Translations under genes and position numbers: made by a program
The notes under the pieces: model-generated
Databases searched by the model: none
What the model saw: only the letters and a program-made list of their open reading frames with translations
Told to the model about the DNA's origin: nothing
NCBI GenBank assembly: GCA_946902985.2
Contig: OX336392.1
Location: 19,566,716-19,630,715 of the forward strand
Direction: 5' to 3'
DNA from: Meconema thalassinum
Taxonomy: Eukaryota > Arthropoda > Insecta > Orthoptera > Tettigoniidae
DNA: 64,000 nt
Shown here: piece after piece, positions 1 through 10,105 of the stretch
Position numbering within the stretch: position 1 is the first letter of the stretch
How the letters are laid out: each line of letters starts with the position of its first letter

Positions 1-804
1 GTTTTAGGCTGAAGACAGCATGTTATTGTATCGTACATCAATTCCTTGTGATCATGGGTGGAAATAAGTAATCAGATAAAGAATCAGTGAAAGGAATGTT
101 ACTTGTGAAGTTCAAAAGACATGTCGTGTGAAGAAATTTATAAATAGGTTTATGTGCTTCAAGAAAATAATTCGCGTATTCTTTCGAAAGTAGGTTCTGT
201 TGAAATATACAGCTTCAAGGAAAAGAAATGCAGCAGGGACTGATCATTAAGTAGGGTATTTCGTTTTGTAAAATGGAATGAACAATGAGCAATGTCCTGC
301 ATTTGGAAACTTTCAGTTGGTAACACTACACCGAAGCCGCTATCCAAGTGGTTTCCGGAGGGTCAAAGCTACTGTGCATACCACGGGCCCAACATCTCTG
401 GTTGTATACACGATCGACATGTATTTATGGAGTAGAATATGAATATACTTTATGAGTCAGGGAATTGCTAATAAAGGTGTTAACGTATTTATCGGTATCG
501 CATGTGTAGTAGCGCCAATATGACCTGCAGCAATGAAAATGTCTTTACGATGACAGCCCCGGAGATGAATTCTGCAGCCATCACTGTGCGGAGTAATACA
601 GTGTCATAAACTGACCGCGCCCGGACTTTTATCGCCAACAGGCGTGTCATGGGTGCCATACACATATGCCCTCATTCCTTTGTGCAATAGCCGCCACGGG
701 TCCCCTAACGGGAGTTGTTTGGCGCCTTCTACGGACTCGACACTCCGGATTCATAGGTCTTCGGTTCGATTTCCAGCTCTGCTTAGAAAGTTATTTCCCC
801 CAGA
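1..804. other. No assignable gene
   Basis: No coding region or known element recognised. A short tRNA-like B-box (GGTTCGATTTCCAGC) lies near 772-787 just before repeat E, so the right end may be SINE debris. Confidence 0.4.
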
Positions 805-1910
805 GGCTCACATCTAGTGGGATGGGGGTTGGCGACCACGGGACCCCAGTTGAGTCCGGCAATGCTTCCACTTACTTGTGCTGAGCTCCTCTCCGTTTTC
901 TTTCCTGTCGACCTCCCTTGGTCTACTCTTGTTCTTTTCCGACCCCGACGGTATTAGGATATCCGAGGGCTAGGGAGTCTTTCACTTTCCCGCCCGAATT
1001 GGCCCTAGTTTCATCTTTTCTGATCCCTCCTTCTTCGAGGGGTCAGACCTCTTGTCTTCTTTTCATTTTATTTCCTTTTCTCTTTAAGATTCCCGCACTG
1101 TTTTTGTGAATTGGTTCCCCGTATATCTAAATTACCTGAAGCGAATTTTTTGAATCTACACTTCATTTTGTAGGTATTTTCAATCTAAGTTGCATTTTGG
1201 TAAGTCTTTTCGAATTGCATTTTAGCGAGTATTTTTTATCTTCAATTACATTTTGTAAGGATTGACAATGTAAATTGCTTTTTAGTATGTCTTTCAATAT
1301 AGGTGAAGGCACTTTTCGGAGTATTTCGAATTTCAATTGCATTTTGTAAGTATTTTCAACCTAAACCACATTTTGCAAGTATTTTCAATCTAAATTGCAT
1401 TTTTTTAATGGTGGGCAGCATTTTGCACGTATTTTGTTTCTCAATTGCATTTTGTGAGTATTTTGAATCTAAATTACGTTTTGTAAGTATTGTCAATCCA
1501 AATGAGTAGTTTGAATCAACCATACATTTTTAAGCATTTTCATTTTCAATTGCATTTTGTGAGTATTTTGAATCTGAACCGGCCTTTTTCAATCTATCTT
1601 GCATTGTGTATTTTCAGTTTAAATTACATTTCGTAGGTATTTTGAACCTCCATTGCATTTTGTACGTATTTTCAATCTCATTTGCATTTTGTAAGTATTT
1701 CGAATTTCAATTGCATTTTGTACGCATTTTGAACCTAAACTACATTTCGTGCGTATTTTTCAATCTATTCCGTTTGTAAATATTTTCAGTCTCACTTAAT
1801 TTGCGTTATGGTTTCCATTTCACTGCCATTTTCGCCATCACCCAGACAATTAGGGGCCGATAACCTAGATGTTAGGCCTCTTAAAACAACAATTATCATC
1901 ATCAGAAATG
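805..1910 (+). repeat. Dispersed repeat family E, long copy
   Basis: A repeat that recurs at 38955-39830, 54370-54745, on the opposite strand at 16335-16990, and split at 62108-63415. It has a conserved head (CTCACATCTAGTGGGA and GGCGACCACGGGACCCC), a pyrimidine-rich body containing GACCCCGACGGTATTAGG, a central minisatellite and a conserved 3' tail (AGGGGCCGATAACCTAGATG, then CTTAAAACAACAA and ATC repeats). No intact ORF. The class is unknown; the short-repeat tail would fit a non-LTR-type or SINE-like element, which is inference. Confidence 0.75.
1140..1795 (+). repeat. ~29-bp minisatellite inside repeat E
   Basis: About twenty imperfect copies of a ~29-bp unit whose core is ATTGCATTTTGTAAGTATTT followed by a short CAATCTAA-like spacer. 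The repeat is AT-rich and diverged. A similar shorter array sits at the same place in the second E copy (39255-39720), while the copy at 16335-16990 lacks it. Confidence 0.8.
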
Positions 1911-2100
1911 TATTTCTGGTCTGAAGTTTGTAACGCAGTACACGCTCAGCCTCGTGAGGGAAGCGGAGAAGAGGTGGCTTCGATTCCCACCTCAAATGTC
2001 CTAGAAATAAATTCTATTTCAGGCAAGTCCCAGGATGGTTCCTAACATGATACAACGTCCGTCTCCTTCCAAATTCTAGTCTCCAGTTACAAATATACAC
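1911..2100 (+). repeat. tRNA-like SINE fragment (family J)
   Basis: Contains an RNA polymerase III B-box-like stretch (GGCTTCGATTCCCACCTCA, near 1977) followed by a body resembling 50095-50260 (GTTTTCC/ATGGTT, CCTCCTTCC). No intact tRNA fold is claimed. Likely a degraded tRNA-derived SINE. Confidence 0.45.
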
Positions 2101-2199
2101 ACTAGTATATGACAGCCATTACATTGACACAGGCTTCCCCCCCAAGTAGAGTCGGGTTGAACACTGATCTCCGGAGCATCAGCCAAGAATACTAGCCGT

Positions 2200-2264
2200 C
2201 CACATCATTGCGTAGAGGCTAGCATTCTCACCGAGATGGACCGAGTTCGATTCCCGGTCAAGAT
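2200..2264 (+). repeat. tRNA-like fragment
   Basis: B-box-like GAGTTCGATTCCCGG preceded by an A-box-like TAGAGGCTAGCATTCTC. Probably a SINE head abutting the LINE fragment; no complete tRNA cloverleaf was verified. Confidence 0.35.
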
Positions 2265-2269
2265 TCTTG

Positions 2270-2974
2270 CAAATATTTGGGCGTTCACGTAAGGAATGAT
2301 ATGAAATGGAGTAGTCATGTAGGATGTGTAGTCTCTAAAGCTTACAAATCCCTGCACTTTGTAATGAGGGTATTAAAAGGAAGAAGTACCTCTGCTAAAG
2401 AATTAGGATATTTGTCACTTGTAAGACCTATTCTGGAATACGCCTCGGCGGTTTGGGATCCATATCAAGTAGGGCTCATCAATGAGTTGGAAATGGTACA
2501 AAGAAAGGCCGCTAGATTTGTGCTCAGTGACTTTAATCCCAGGAGCAGTGTGAGCCATATGTTAAAGAAACTTGGGTGGGAATCACTTGAGGCTAGGAGG
2601 ATGAAATCCATACTCTGCGCTATGTACAACACGCATACAAATCAACCAGCATGGGGTGAGCTTAGCAAACGTATGGGGGAGCCCACTTACATGAGCAGGG
2701 GTGATCATCCTTTCAAAGTTACAGCGTACAAATTATGGTAAATATTATTTCGAAATCCGTGCCATTGATAACTGGAACTGCCGCAGACTTAGAGCCTTTT
2801 CCCAAACATATAGGTGGGGCTAAGAAAAGACTGACTATTTGTATAAATATTCCAGTTTAATTGTTAATTGTTATTAAATTGTTATGTATAATTATGTATT
2901 TGTTATGTATACCCAATTTGCCACCGGGGCACACACCCCCAATTGCAAATAAATGAATGAATGAATGAATGAAT
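2270..2974 (+). mobile_element. 5'-truncated CR1/L2-like LINE fragment
   Basis: Consists of the 3' end of a reverse-transcriptase ORF (2277-2741), a short 3' UTR and a terminal (AATG)n tail at 2951-2974. Such a simple-repeat tail instead of poly(A) is characteristic of CR1/L2-type non-LTR elements. The left junction is abrupt, as expected from 5' truncation during target-primed reverse transcription. Clade is assigned by motif memory only. Confidence 0.75.
2277..2741 (+). pseudogene. LINE reverse transcriptase, C-terminal fragment
   Basis: The 154-residue frame begins in coding sequence, not at a genuine start. It contains the 'thumb' signature of CR1/L2-like RTs: LGVHVRNDMKWSSHV, a KAYKSLHFVMR helix, LVRPILEYASAVWDPYQ, then LEMVQRKAARFVLSD. 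The catalytic YxDD palm motifs are absent because the fragment starts downstream of them, so it cannot be functional. It ends in LW followed by a stop; the 3' UTR and AATG tail follow. No host gene of this type is expected. The family is secure, the exact clade (CR1, L2, Daphne-like) is inference. Confidence 0.8.
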
Positions 2975-3014
2975 CAAATTCACGTGAAATTTTCGAAGTG
3001 AAATCCCATGTCCT

Positions 3015-3165
3015 GTGGTTTGGATTCCACGTTAAAAGGATTAACGGGTGCGTAAAACTACAAGCTTCCTTCCTTACATGACAGTTATCAGACAAATTCT
3101 ACGCACACCCAAATACACGGGGCTATAAAACCATGTTGTTGCAAAACCCCTAAAGAATCAACATC
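3015..3165 (+). repeat. SINE-C 3' fragment
   Basis: Matches the distal part of the SINE-C family (TTATCAGACA, then ACACCCAAATACACGGGGCT) seen full length at 26293-26768 and 56985-57395. Degraded and partial. Confidence 0.6.
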
Positions 3166-3977
3166 AATATTAGCCGCCAAACCATGCGGTAGGCGTCATG
3201 ACCAGCTTGCATTTCCACTGTCGATATAGAGGAAGAGAGAACATAAGCCGAAGGAAATGAGCCCCTTAAGTCATCTTGTCGACTAGAGGAGCGGAGACAT
3301 TCCCAGAGGCAATCCTCGGAAGCGCATCATTCCGCGTTAGATCACGATCTCACTCAGCTGACTTGTTGCATAGAGAATCGAATCTCGGTTTCATTTACTC
3401 ACGATTGCGCGTTTTACTCTGGTTGGTTGGTTCCTCAGTTTAGCCACGTGTACTTCGGTGTATGTAGAATCTGTCTGATAACCGGTGTTAATTGTGATGG
3501 CTGTATTAGTGTGTGTTATCTGTTTTTAATTCAAGTAACGACCGCAGTCATTTTATTTTCAAGTAGTTCCTATTTTTGCTACCAAACGCCACCGTCAACG
3601 ACAACTAGTTCTGAACTTGGTTAATAGATGCCACCACAGTTGGCTCCTGGCGACGAACGTTGGAACCTCACAGCGTCAGTCAAATCTAACCAATAATTTA
3701 GCTTCATACAAGTGTAATTGGTGGAATGTTCTTTTACATGCCATAAATCTATGATGGCCTACGGTCTGGCCATGTTGAAACACCGGACCCCATGAGAACT
3801 CTGCAGTTAAGCAGCATTGGGCGTGGTCGGAACTTGGATGGTATGCCGGCTCTAGGCACTGCGCGCTGTTGGCCATCATAAGGAGGAGCGAAAAGGCACT
3901 GGCCACCCTACCGCAAATAAACTCCGGCTGAGGATAGTCTCTTCGGAGGCTTGGACCTGCCTTCGGTTAGAATACAA

Positions 3978-4648
3978 AAAAAAAAAAAGTAAAACATCAC
4001 AGCCTGTTTCCAGTCTCCGACCGGGTCAGGAATGGAATGAATGAAGCCCCCATCTAGCGGCGAGGATATGAACTGTGCCAGCTGCCGAAGCCTGTCGCAC
4101 TCCTCTGGGGCAATGATTAAATTAATAGTCACCCCCCCCCCTGGTACTACACAGCCCATGACGGGCTAAGGCCGACCAAGCGACCGCTGCCCAGCCATTT
4201 GGCCTGCAGATATTGGGGTGACGCGTGATCAGCGCGTTGGGTCCCCTCGGCCGTTAATCTTAGTATTCGTGATCGGGGCGCTGTCTCACTGTCAGTCAGC
4301 TACTCAATTGTCCTCACGAGGCTGAGTGCATCCCGTTCCAACCTCACGTCAGTTTTAAAATCCCTGACGGAGCCGGGGATCGAACCCGGGGCCTCCGGGT
4401 GAGAGGCAGGTGCGCTACCCCAACACCACGGGGCCGGCTAATTAAATGAATGACAGATGAAATGAAATGATAGTGGAGAGTGTTGCTGGAATGAAATTTT
4501 GACAGGGAAAACCGGAGTACCCGGAGAAAAACCTGTCTGCCTCCGTTTTGTCCAGCACAGATCTCACATGGAGTGACCGGGATTTGAACCACGGACCCAG
4601 CGGTGAGAGGCCGGCGTGCTGCCGACTAAGCCACGGAGGCTCTCGGGC
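3978..4648 (-). mobile_element. SINE-1 (tRNA-derived), interrupted
   Basis: Same family as 12250-12583 and 52877-53198. The tRNA-like head is at the right (complement of GGTTCAAATCCCGG, A-box in GTGGCTTAG) and the poly(A) tail reads as A-run at 3975-3987. Flanked by the direct repeat AGAATACAA (3969-3977 and 4649-4657). Split by SINE-2 at about 4123-4440. Confidence 0.85.
4123..4440 (-). mobile_element. SINE-2 (tRNA-derived), innermost insertion
   Basis: Head at right with a B-box complement (GGGATCGAACCCGGGG near 4376-4391); body contains GACCAAGCGACCGCTGCCCA and CCATTTGGCCTGC, found again at 63891-64000. Flanked by ATTAAAT (4116-4122 and 4441-4447), which continues as an 11-of-12-type imperfect match; uninterrupted SINE-1 copies read ATTAAATGAATG here. 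Confidence 0.8.
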
Positions 4649-4839
4649 AGAATACAATTACCTTTAAATCTATGACATGGGACCGCCGGCTTTACTTCCT
4701 CTCCGAAGGAAGGCATACTGAGGGATTTTAACGCTCTTAAAAAATCCGACGACTTCGGCTGGGTTTGAACCCGCGACCTTGGGCATAGAAGCTCAGCATG
4801 CTACCAACTACGCCAAGATGGTTAAGTTTAGCATTGGAA

Positions 4840-5010
4840 CTTGTGTCGTCCGGAAACCTACCTTCCTTCTGCTACTCGCAAACAACCTCCACGCTTAGCG
4901 ACATCGTAGCCATTTAGCCCCGTGTACTCGGGTGTGTGTGAGCGATACGTCTGATAATATGTGTCACTGAGAAGGCTGTATTAGTGTGGGTATTTTGTAA
5001 CTGAGCCAAG
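4840..5010 (-). repeat. SINE-C body fragment
   Basis: Degraded match to the SINE-C body: AGCCCCGTGTACTCGGGTGT and GTCTGATAATATGTGTCA. Edges are uncertain. Confidence 0.5.
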
Positions 5011-5089
5011 GATTTGCGAAGAAGGTGAAGTGGCCTTAATTTAGGTACCTTCCTGTCATTCGCCTGATTTAACATTAGGATTGATGAGG

Positions 5090-5205
5090 TGAGAATATAA
5101 CCCCCAGTTCTGTCTCACGAGGCTGGTCCTTAAATCAGAATTACAATTCTTGTCTGAGCTGGGAATCGAACCTAAACTTGACAGCCAAGTTACGAGGTAG
5201 ACCAG
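5090..5205 (-). repeat. tRNA-like SINE fragment
   Basis: Reads as the complement of a B-box (GCTGGGAATCGAACCT at about 5158) plus CTCACGAGGCTGGTCC. Likely another tRNA-derived SINE head; family not resolved. Confidence 0.35.
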
Positions 5206-7062
5206 TTTACAGTAAAGCAAGATCAATAGGACATTTGCTATTTTGCGATTGCTCCGCCTATTTCCTGCATTTATCGACATCGTTCTTTCACTGCCAACAT
5301 AGTTATTTCATTTTATGACCTTTCTCCCTTGTCCTAGCCTTTCTTTGTTCTCTAGCCGTACCACTGTCACGACCTTATTGGCCATTTGAGTTTAACTCAT
5401 AAAATTCTCTAACGCTGACCTGATTTATTTTGTGCCTTAACTGCCGGTTCGTGTGACCCCCACTTCTTTACCGTCCTTCCAAGATTTGGTGGTTTTTCTG
5501 TTGTAGATCAAGGGCAAACTAGTCAATGATAGTAATCTCATAGATCAATGGTTCTCACTCTGCGGTGCGCATGCCACAGGCGGTTCTTGAAGGAGGTTTT
5601 CAGCTTTCCTTCGACTAATTACAAAAGGAGTGGGCAAGTGGAGGAAGAAGCAACTTTCTGAGCAACATTAATAACTAATTAGAATATTTCACGAAATTTT
5701 AATTCACAATACAAAATGACTTCTCAAGCCCTAATTAGTAGCGACCGATTTTTTTGAAAATGCATACGCGCTATGCAAATGCTTATTTTGAGAGTTTGTT
5801 GGATATTTTGCATATTGTGAACATAACAGCATATTTTAGCACACACAGTTGTAATTAAGTATAATTTAAACATGTTGAACAAAATAGGTTTCGCCTGCGT
5901 GTTGGACATCCCTTGTAAACAACTCTCTGAGCAACAGATTAATAACTAATATTTTACGCAAGCGTGCTGCCTGGCTATTTGAAGAAGGGAATGGGGTGGG
6001 ACATTCCTTTCACCATCTCGACAGCCAGTAACCAGGGGTTAGTTTTGTGAGGAGTGTTACGTTATTCTTAGTCTGCATATCCTTAACTCAAAATGCCTAA
6101 AGAGAAGAGGGGCAGAAATTGAACTACAAAAAAATAATAATTAAAGCACAACTTTTTTCAAAGGCCCCCAAATTTTGAAAAGTTGACCGCACAAGCTCGA
6201 AATAGCAGTATGACTTTTGTCCTGACGCCTACCAATTATATGCTTCAGCAAAATTCCCCAACTTGAGTAGTTTCGAGGTAGCGCCCTCAAAACCAGCCCA
6301 TTTTCGAAAACCGCAAATTGAAGTTTGCGAAAAATGCTGTAGGACTTGTCGCAGGTTGCCAAAGCAGTCGAAAATGAATGAGTCTTGCTTTTAAAGGTTC
6401 CACAAACACGTTGAAATCGTTACATTTGACGTTTGGGCATTTTCAGGCCCCTTCATCATTCCCTAAACATAGACTACCATTGGGGGCGTCTGAGAAGGTA
6501 CCGGGTGTGTTTAACCATCTGCAAACCTACACACCGTCCTCAGTTGCTGATTGCAGTAAGTTCTTAAGGCCTCTGGCAATGTTCAGCCCCCCCCCCCCTA
6601 ACAACCCTCAACTGGTATGGGACCAAACCACCCCGTCTCGATTCACCTCTAAGGAAGCTTTTAATCGAGATGTTTATCAGTGCAGCTAATGGGGGGGGGG
6701 GGGGGTCTTCCCCTAACGTTTCAAAAAACAGGTGTGCCTGTGTCACCACCCCTTCCCCTGCTAGTCCCTTTAGTATGATTTTTCGAATCAGGCCCTTTTT
6801 AAGGGCTGAAACGAGGTCTTAATCGCTGAAAGGGCTGTAAAGGTCCTTAGAAGTAGTGGTGACACGAAATCAACTCCTTCCGATCGTTGATTGACATTCC
6901 ATCCCCAACCCTCCCTGTCTGGACGCGTAACGCGTCATGGCAGAGTTTTCAGAGTTGGATGAAAATGAAGCTTATGGCCTGAAATCGAACCCAAAACAGC
7001 AAGTTGGATGGGAATTTATCGGTAAGCTTGGAAACGAGACCAAAAAGTTTTCAAACAAATTA
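5206..7062. other. Unassigned intergenic DNA with C and G runs
   Basis: No coding signal or known element recognised. Contains a C run near 6586-6598 and a G run near 6691-6706, about 100 bp apart, both in a region rich in CCCC/GGGG tracts. Confidence 0.4.
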
Positions 7063-7218
7063 ACAGCCTCTAGTAAGTACGCCCATGCATAGGCAACCCA
7101 CATCACGTCCATGCGTGCGGTTTGCCTATGATCGGCAATGGGTTACTTCAATCGATAGCTGGCGGAGCAACAAAATGGCCTTCATTGCCTATGCATGGCG
7201 GTACTTAATAGAGGCTGA
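7063..7218. repeat. Short inverted-repeat (MITE-like) segment
   Basis: The left arm (about 7063-7097) and right arm (about 7186-7218) are near-perfect reverse complements, sharing CCATGCATAGGCAA and AGCCTCTA-TTAAGTAC-type outer sequence with a few mismatches, around an ~88-bp centre. No TSD established. Could be a tiny MITE or a cruciform-forming palindrome. Confidence 0.5.
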
Positions 7219-7330
7219 CTCATATCGTTACTTCACACGTGTTTTGAGATTCATATGGACGTGTATCTGCAAAGCTTAGACATTAGTGTTGCACGTTTAG
7301 TGAGTATTGTGATTAATGTGATTATCAGTC

Positions 7331-7606
7331 ATGCCTAGACACCAATTCACATTGCGGGAACGTGTGTATATCCATAATTCCTATATGAAAAGCAGAAAAT
7401 CTTGTTCTGAAACAAGGCAAAAATTTCGAATCAAGTTTCCAGGAAGACCTGTTCCTAATGCCAGAACAATTAGGAGGCCCGCTAAACGATTCAAGGAAAC
7501 AGGCTCCGTAAATAATAATAGAGTTGACAGACATTCTTTCTTCAGAAGATGTCAGGTGTGTGTTACAAGAGAGGGAGGACATTTTCAGCATCGCCTATGA
7601 GCCCTG
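7331..7606 (+). pseudogene. Transposase N-terminal HTH (DUF4817-like) fragment
   Basis: The frame opens MPRHQFTLRERVYIHNSYMK and continues through RQKFRIKFPGRPVPNARTI, then KRFKETGSV: the paired helix-turn-helix layout common at the start of mariner-related transposases and DUF4817 proteins. The reading frame is broken near 7524: the continuation LTDILSSEDVRCVLQERED lies in another frame, after which similarity fades at about 7606. No catalytic domain follows, so this is a dead 5' fragment. The ATG at 7331 is a plausible original start because the domain begins there. Confidence 0.7.
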
Positions 7607-8442
7607 TAAGTACACATTATTGAACATGTTTGGTAAAAGTTTGAAAGTGCGGCCACCACCGGCTGAACCGTGTACACGCGATCCGCGCCAGTCACAGACG
7701 GCTTAGCTTGACGTGTTTATCGGGGCGCACATAGATGATGACCCTGTATTGCTAACAGCCTATGGAATATACAGACAGGTATGTTCATTTAATTTAAATT
7801 CCGATCTTATGTTGTGCCGACGTAATCTCTGGAGTATCAACCTACTAGCGCTGTGAGGTAAGTGGTGGAGAATTTTAGTACTCCTGCATGTTCGCTGTTT
7901 GGAGTGAAGTGGGATTAGAGCATAGGAGACGGTGGGGGTTTTGCCAAAGAAGACAGAATTAAATTGGGTTTCAAACTAAGACGTATTATTTCCTACACAT
8001 GAATAATATAATATATTTTAGTTTCAGAACATGTTTTATGTATTTCAGACACATGACTTGTGTTGAGAGGTAGAGAAACTCGGCAGTTACGAACACCTTC
8101 AGAATGTCGGCTCCATACATCACTGACAACAGTCACATCAATCATGTTCATTTCTCTTTGGCTTCTCGTACCTACAAGAGCGCGCCTTATTTCCTTCTTT
8201 CTCGCTTCAATGTAAGTAAAGAATAATAATCAAACGGATAGGATTCACGGCAACAGCTCGAAAGTAAATGTCTCTGAAGTAAATCTGGTATTAATGAAAT
8301 ACTACCAATGTACAGTAACTACCAACAGCGGTAGCTACGCTCGCTAACACACAGCGCTATGCAATGGGGCCAAGGTAACCTTGGACTCAGTAGACATGGG
8401 TTCGAGCCCCACCGTCAGCCGTCCTTGACCCTTTGTGGGATG
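7607..8442. other. Unassigned, with a tRNA-like site
   Basis: No gene or element recognised. ATGGGTTCGAGCCCCACC near 8396-8413 is B-box-like and suggests a SINE remnant. Confidence 0.35.
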
Positions 8443-8628
8443 TTGTTGTTTGTGTCTTCAGTGTTTTGACTGGTTTGATGCAGCACTCCATACTTCCCTG
8501 TCCTGAGCTAATCGTTTCATCTCTACATAGCTACCACACTCAACATCCGAGGCAATCTGTTTAACATTGGTCTACCCCTACAGTTCTTGTCCTCGACCCT
8601 TCCTTCCATAACTAAGTATATGGGATAG
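8443..8628 (-). mobile_element. LINE 3'-end remnant
   Basis: On the minus strand it reads as the last residues of a LINE ORF2 (EGRVEDKNCRGRP followed by broken frame) and a CAACAACA-type tail (the strand shown has GTTGTTGTTTG at 8442-8452). The related copy on the plus strand is at 42025-42238. Heavily decayed; clade uncertain. Confidence 0.6.
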
Positions 8629-8868
8629 TGGTCTTTATATTAACCACCTGTCATAAGGACAGTTTATGCTTCCAAAGTTGGTGATAGTTCAATCTTTCAG
8701 CCAAATTGTGGAGAATGTTCATGCCGAAGAGCTGGTATTTCTAAAAATCAAATATTATATACGTACTCAATCTACTTGACGTAAGGTGTTGGGAAAAATG
8801 TTTAAAAAATTGAAACCAAAGACATTAACAATTAAAGTGTAAAAATAACATATAAATATAGAAATAAA
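8629..8868. other. Unassigned AT-rich spacer
   Basis: Nothing recognised; AT-rich stretch leading into element B1. Confidence 0.35.
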
Positions 8869-9955
8869 ACAAGAAATTCCGTAAAGAACTACACAGCCTA
8901 CTTTTCATGCCAATGATTATTCTACAGAATATGAACCTATCTAAAATAATGACGAAATTAAGTTGGTAATATCGAAATATCTAATTAGTTCAAAATATAC
9001 CTGGTATAATGTAGCCTAATAGAGCAGTTGGCAGCCCTGGTGACAATATATTCTTAGTTCCATCTCTTAAGGTACAGAATACAAAATTTGGTTCAAGTCC
9101 AATTGAATTTACATGCAGTTAGACACTGGATCTATCAGCACGCGTAAAAGCATGTTGCCAACAATGTCATGCGTGTGCTGGTCAGAAATAATCTGAAATA
9201 TTATGATATCTTGTTGTGCCAATTTTGGATGACATCTATTTGTTAGTATAGAAGTTACATGTATTTTAAAATTGGACATATCAGCAGGCATAGAATCATG
9301 TTGGCAGCACTGCCTTGTATTAATTACTCCAAATTATTCTAGAATGTCAGGTGCTATACGTGTGCAAAGTAAAGAGCTGTTGGCTTGCATACTTTCTGAT
9401 ATATTGGTATTTGGATAAAAAAATAGAGAGAGCAATTATTAACAGTTGGCAGCCCTGGTGGCTCTTAAGAATACGCTCAGTCATATCTGTTTACGTACAG
9501 ATATTACGTACAAAATTTGGTTGAAATCCAATTGATAGTGTAGAAGTTATATGCATTTAAACATTGGACCTATCGGAAGGCTTAAATTATTTTGGCAACA
9601 CTGTCATAGTTGGCCTCCTGGAAATTAAACTGAAATAGTATTATCTACATGTGTGCCAATTCTGGAATAGCTCCCATGCATACCTTGCAAGATATCCAAC
9701 ATGGAGCTCAAATTTCTAGTGCGTTTTTTCAGCAGTTGGTAGCACTGACATCATTTTCAAATATGGACGTGAGATATTCCGGTGCACATCTTTACACATA
9801 CTAAATTTGGTTTTGATTGCTGCAGCCGTTTAGGAGTTGATAGGGGGGGACACACACAGACAGACAGACAGACAGACAGGCAGACACACATTTTCCCGTA
9901 TCGATCCCATAAGTCTACTTTTTCCTCATTTTTGCAAAATGTGAAAAGTAGGCTA
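8869..9955 (-). mobile_element. Element B1 (family B, Helentron-like architecture)
   Basis: Non-coding element. Left end ACAAGAAATTCCGTAAAGAA forms a short hairpin and is followed by AGCCTACTTTTC; right end carries (CAGA)n at about 9858-9880, GATCCCATAAG, and the hairpin ending AAAAGTAGGCTA. Its interior has a module marked by TTGGCAGC/ATTG-type CTGCCAAC motifs at 9028, 9154, 9300, 9445, 9591 and 9735, spaced 126-146 bp. A second copy, in reverse, is B2 (32288-36645). No ORF, so it would depend on proteins from elsewhere. The rolling-circle class is inferred from structure only. Confidence 0.7.
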
Positions 9956-10099
9956 AAAATAAACATAACTATAAACAAAATTATGAAAATAATTGTAAAA
10001 AATCAATTTTGAAATTAGTTAATTTTTAATTAATCCAATAAAAATATCAACATTAAATCTATAAAACATAAATTGAAAATTAAAATAAATATATAAACA
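9956..10099. other. AT-rich spacer
   Basis: A/T-rich low-complexity sequence between element B1 and a LINE fragment; nothing recognised. Confidence 0.4.
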
Positions 10100-10105
10100 T
10101 ATAAC

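Larger units (their letters stand above)
3755..4664 (+). mobile_element. 5S rRNA-derived SINE, itself interrupted
   Basis: Head 3756-3874 (119 nt) resembles a diverged 5S rRNA: it starts GGCCTACGG, contains AGTTAAGCAGCATTGGGCG and GGTCGGAACTTGGATGG (the region of the internal pol III promoter), and ends CTGTTGGCC, close to the normal 120-nt length. A non-5S body follows (3875-3968 and 4658-4664). It is bounded by the 11-bp target duplication TAAATCTATGA. SINEs with 5S-derived promoters are known as SINE3; assignment here rests on eye-matching. It is interrupted at 3978-4648 by SINE-1. Confidence 0.75.
3421..4822 (-). mobile_element. SINE-C, host of a four-level nest
   Basis: A tRNA-derived SINE in reverse orientation. 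Its tRNA-like head is at the right end (the strand shown reads GGTTTGAACCCGCGACC near 4760-4780, a B-box complement) and its body is at 3421-3754 (GGTTGGTTCCTCAGTT, TGTCTGATAACCGGTGTTAA). It is split at 3755-4664 by a 5S-derived SINE flanked by an 11-bp direct repeat TAAATCTATGA (3744-3754 and 4665-4675). Uninterrupted relatives at 26293-26768 confirm that the two halves belong together. Confidence 0.85.

Noticed and set aside
1140..1795. CRISPR-like array
   Set aside because: Regular ~29-bp repeats, but spacers are not unique and repeats are imperfect; animal nuclear DNA, inside a dispersed repeat: a minisatellite.
3756..3874. Functional 5S rRNA gene
   Set aside because: Too many substitutions from the usual animal 5S sequence; it continues into a SINE body and is bounded by a target duplication.
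4376..4391. tRNA-like sequences with convincing B-boxes at many places (4376, 4760, 12520, 26700, 40880, 52930, 57690)
   Set aside because: Each is joined to a non-tRNA body shared with other copies and flanked by TSDs or tails, so they are SINE heads, not tRNA genes.
6586..6706. C run and G run as a hairpin or quadruplex regulatory site
   Set aside because: Runs of this kind are frequent in this sequence; no gene nearby for them to regulate.
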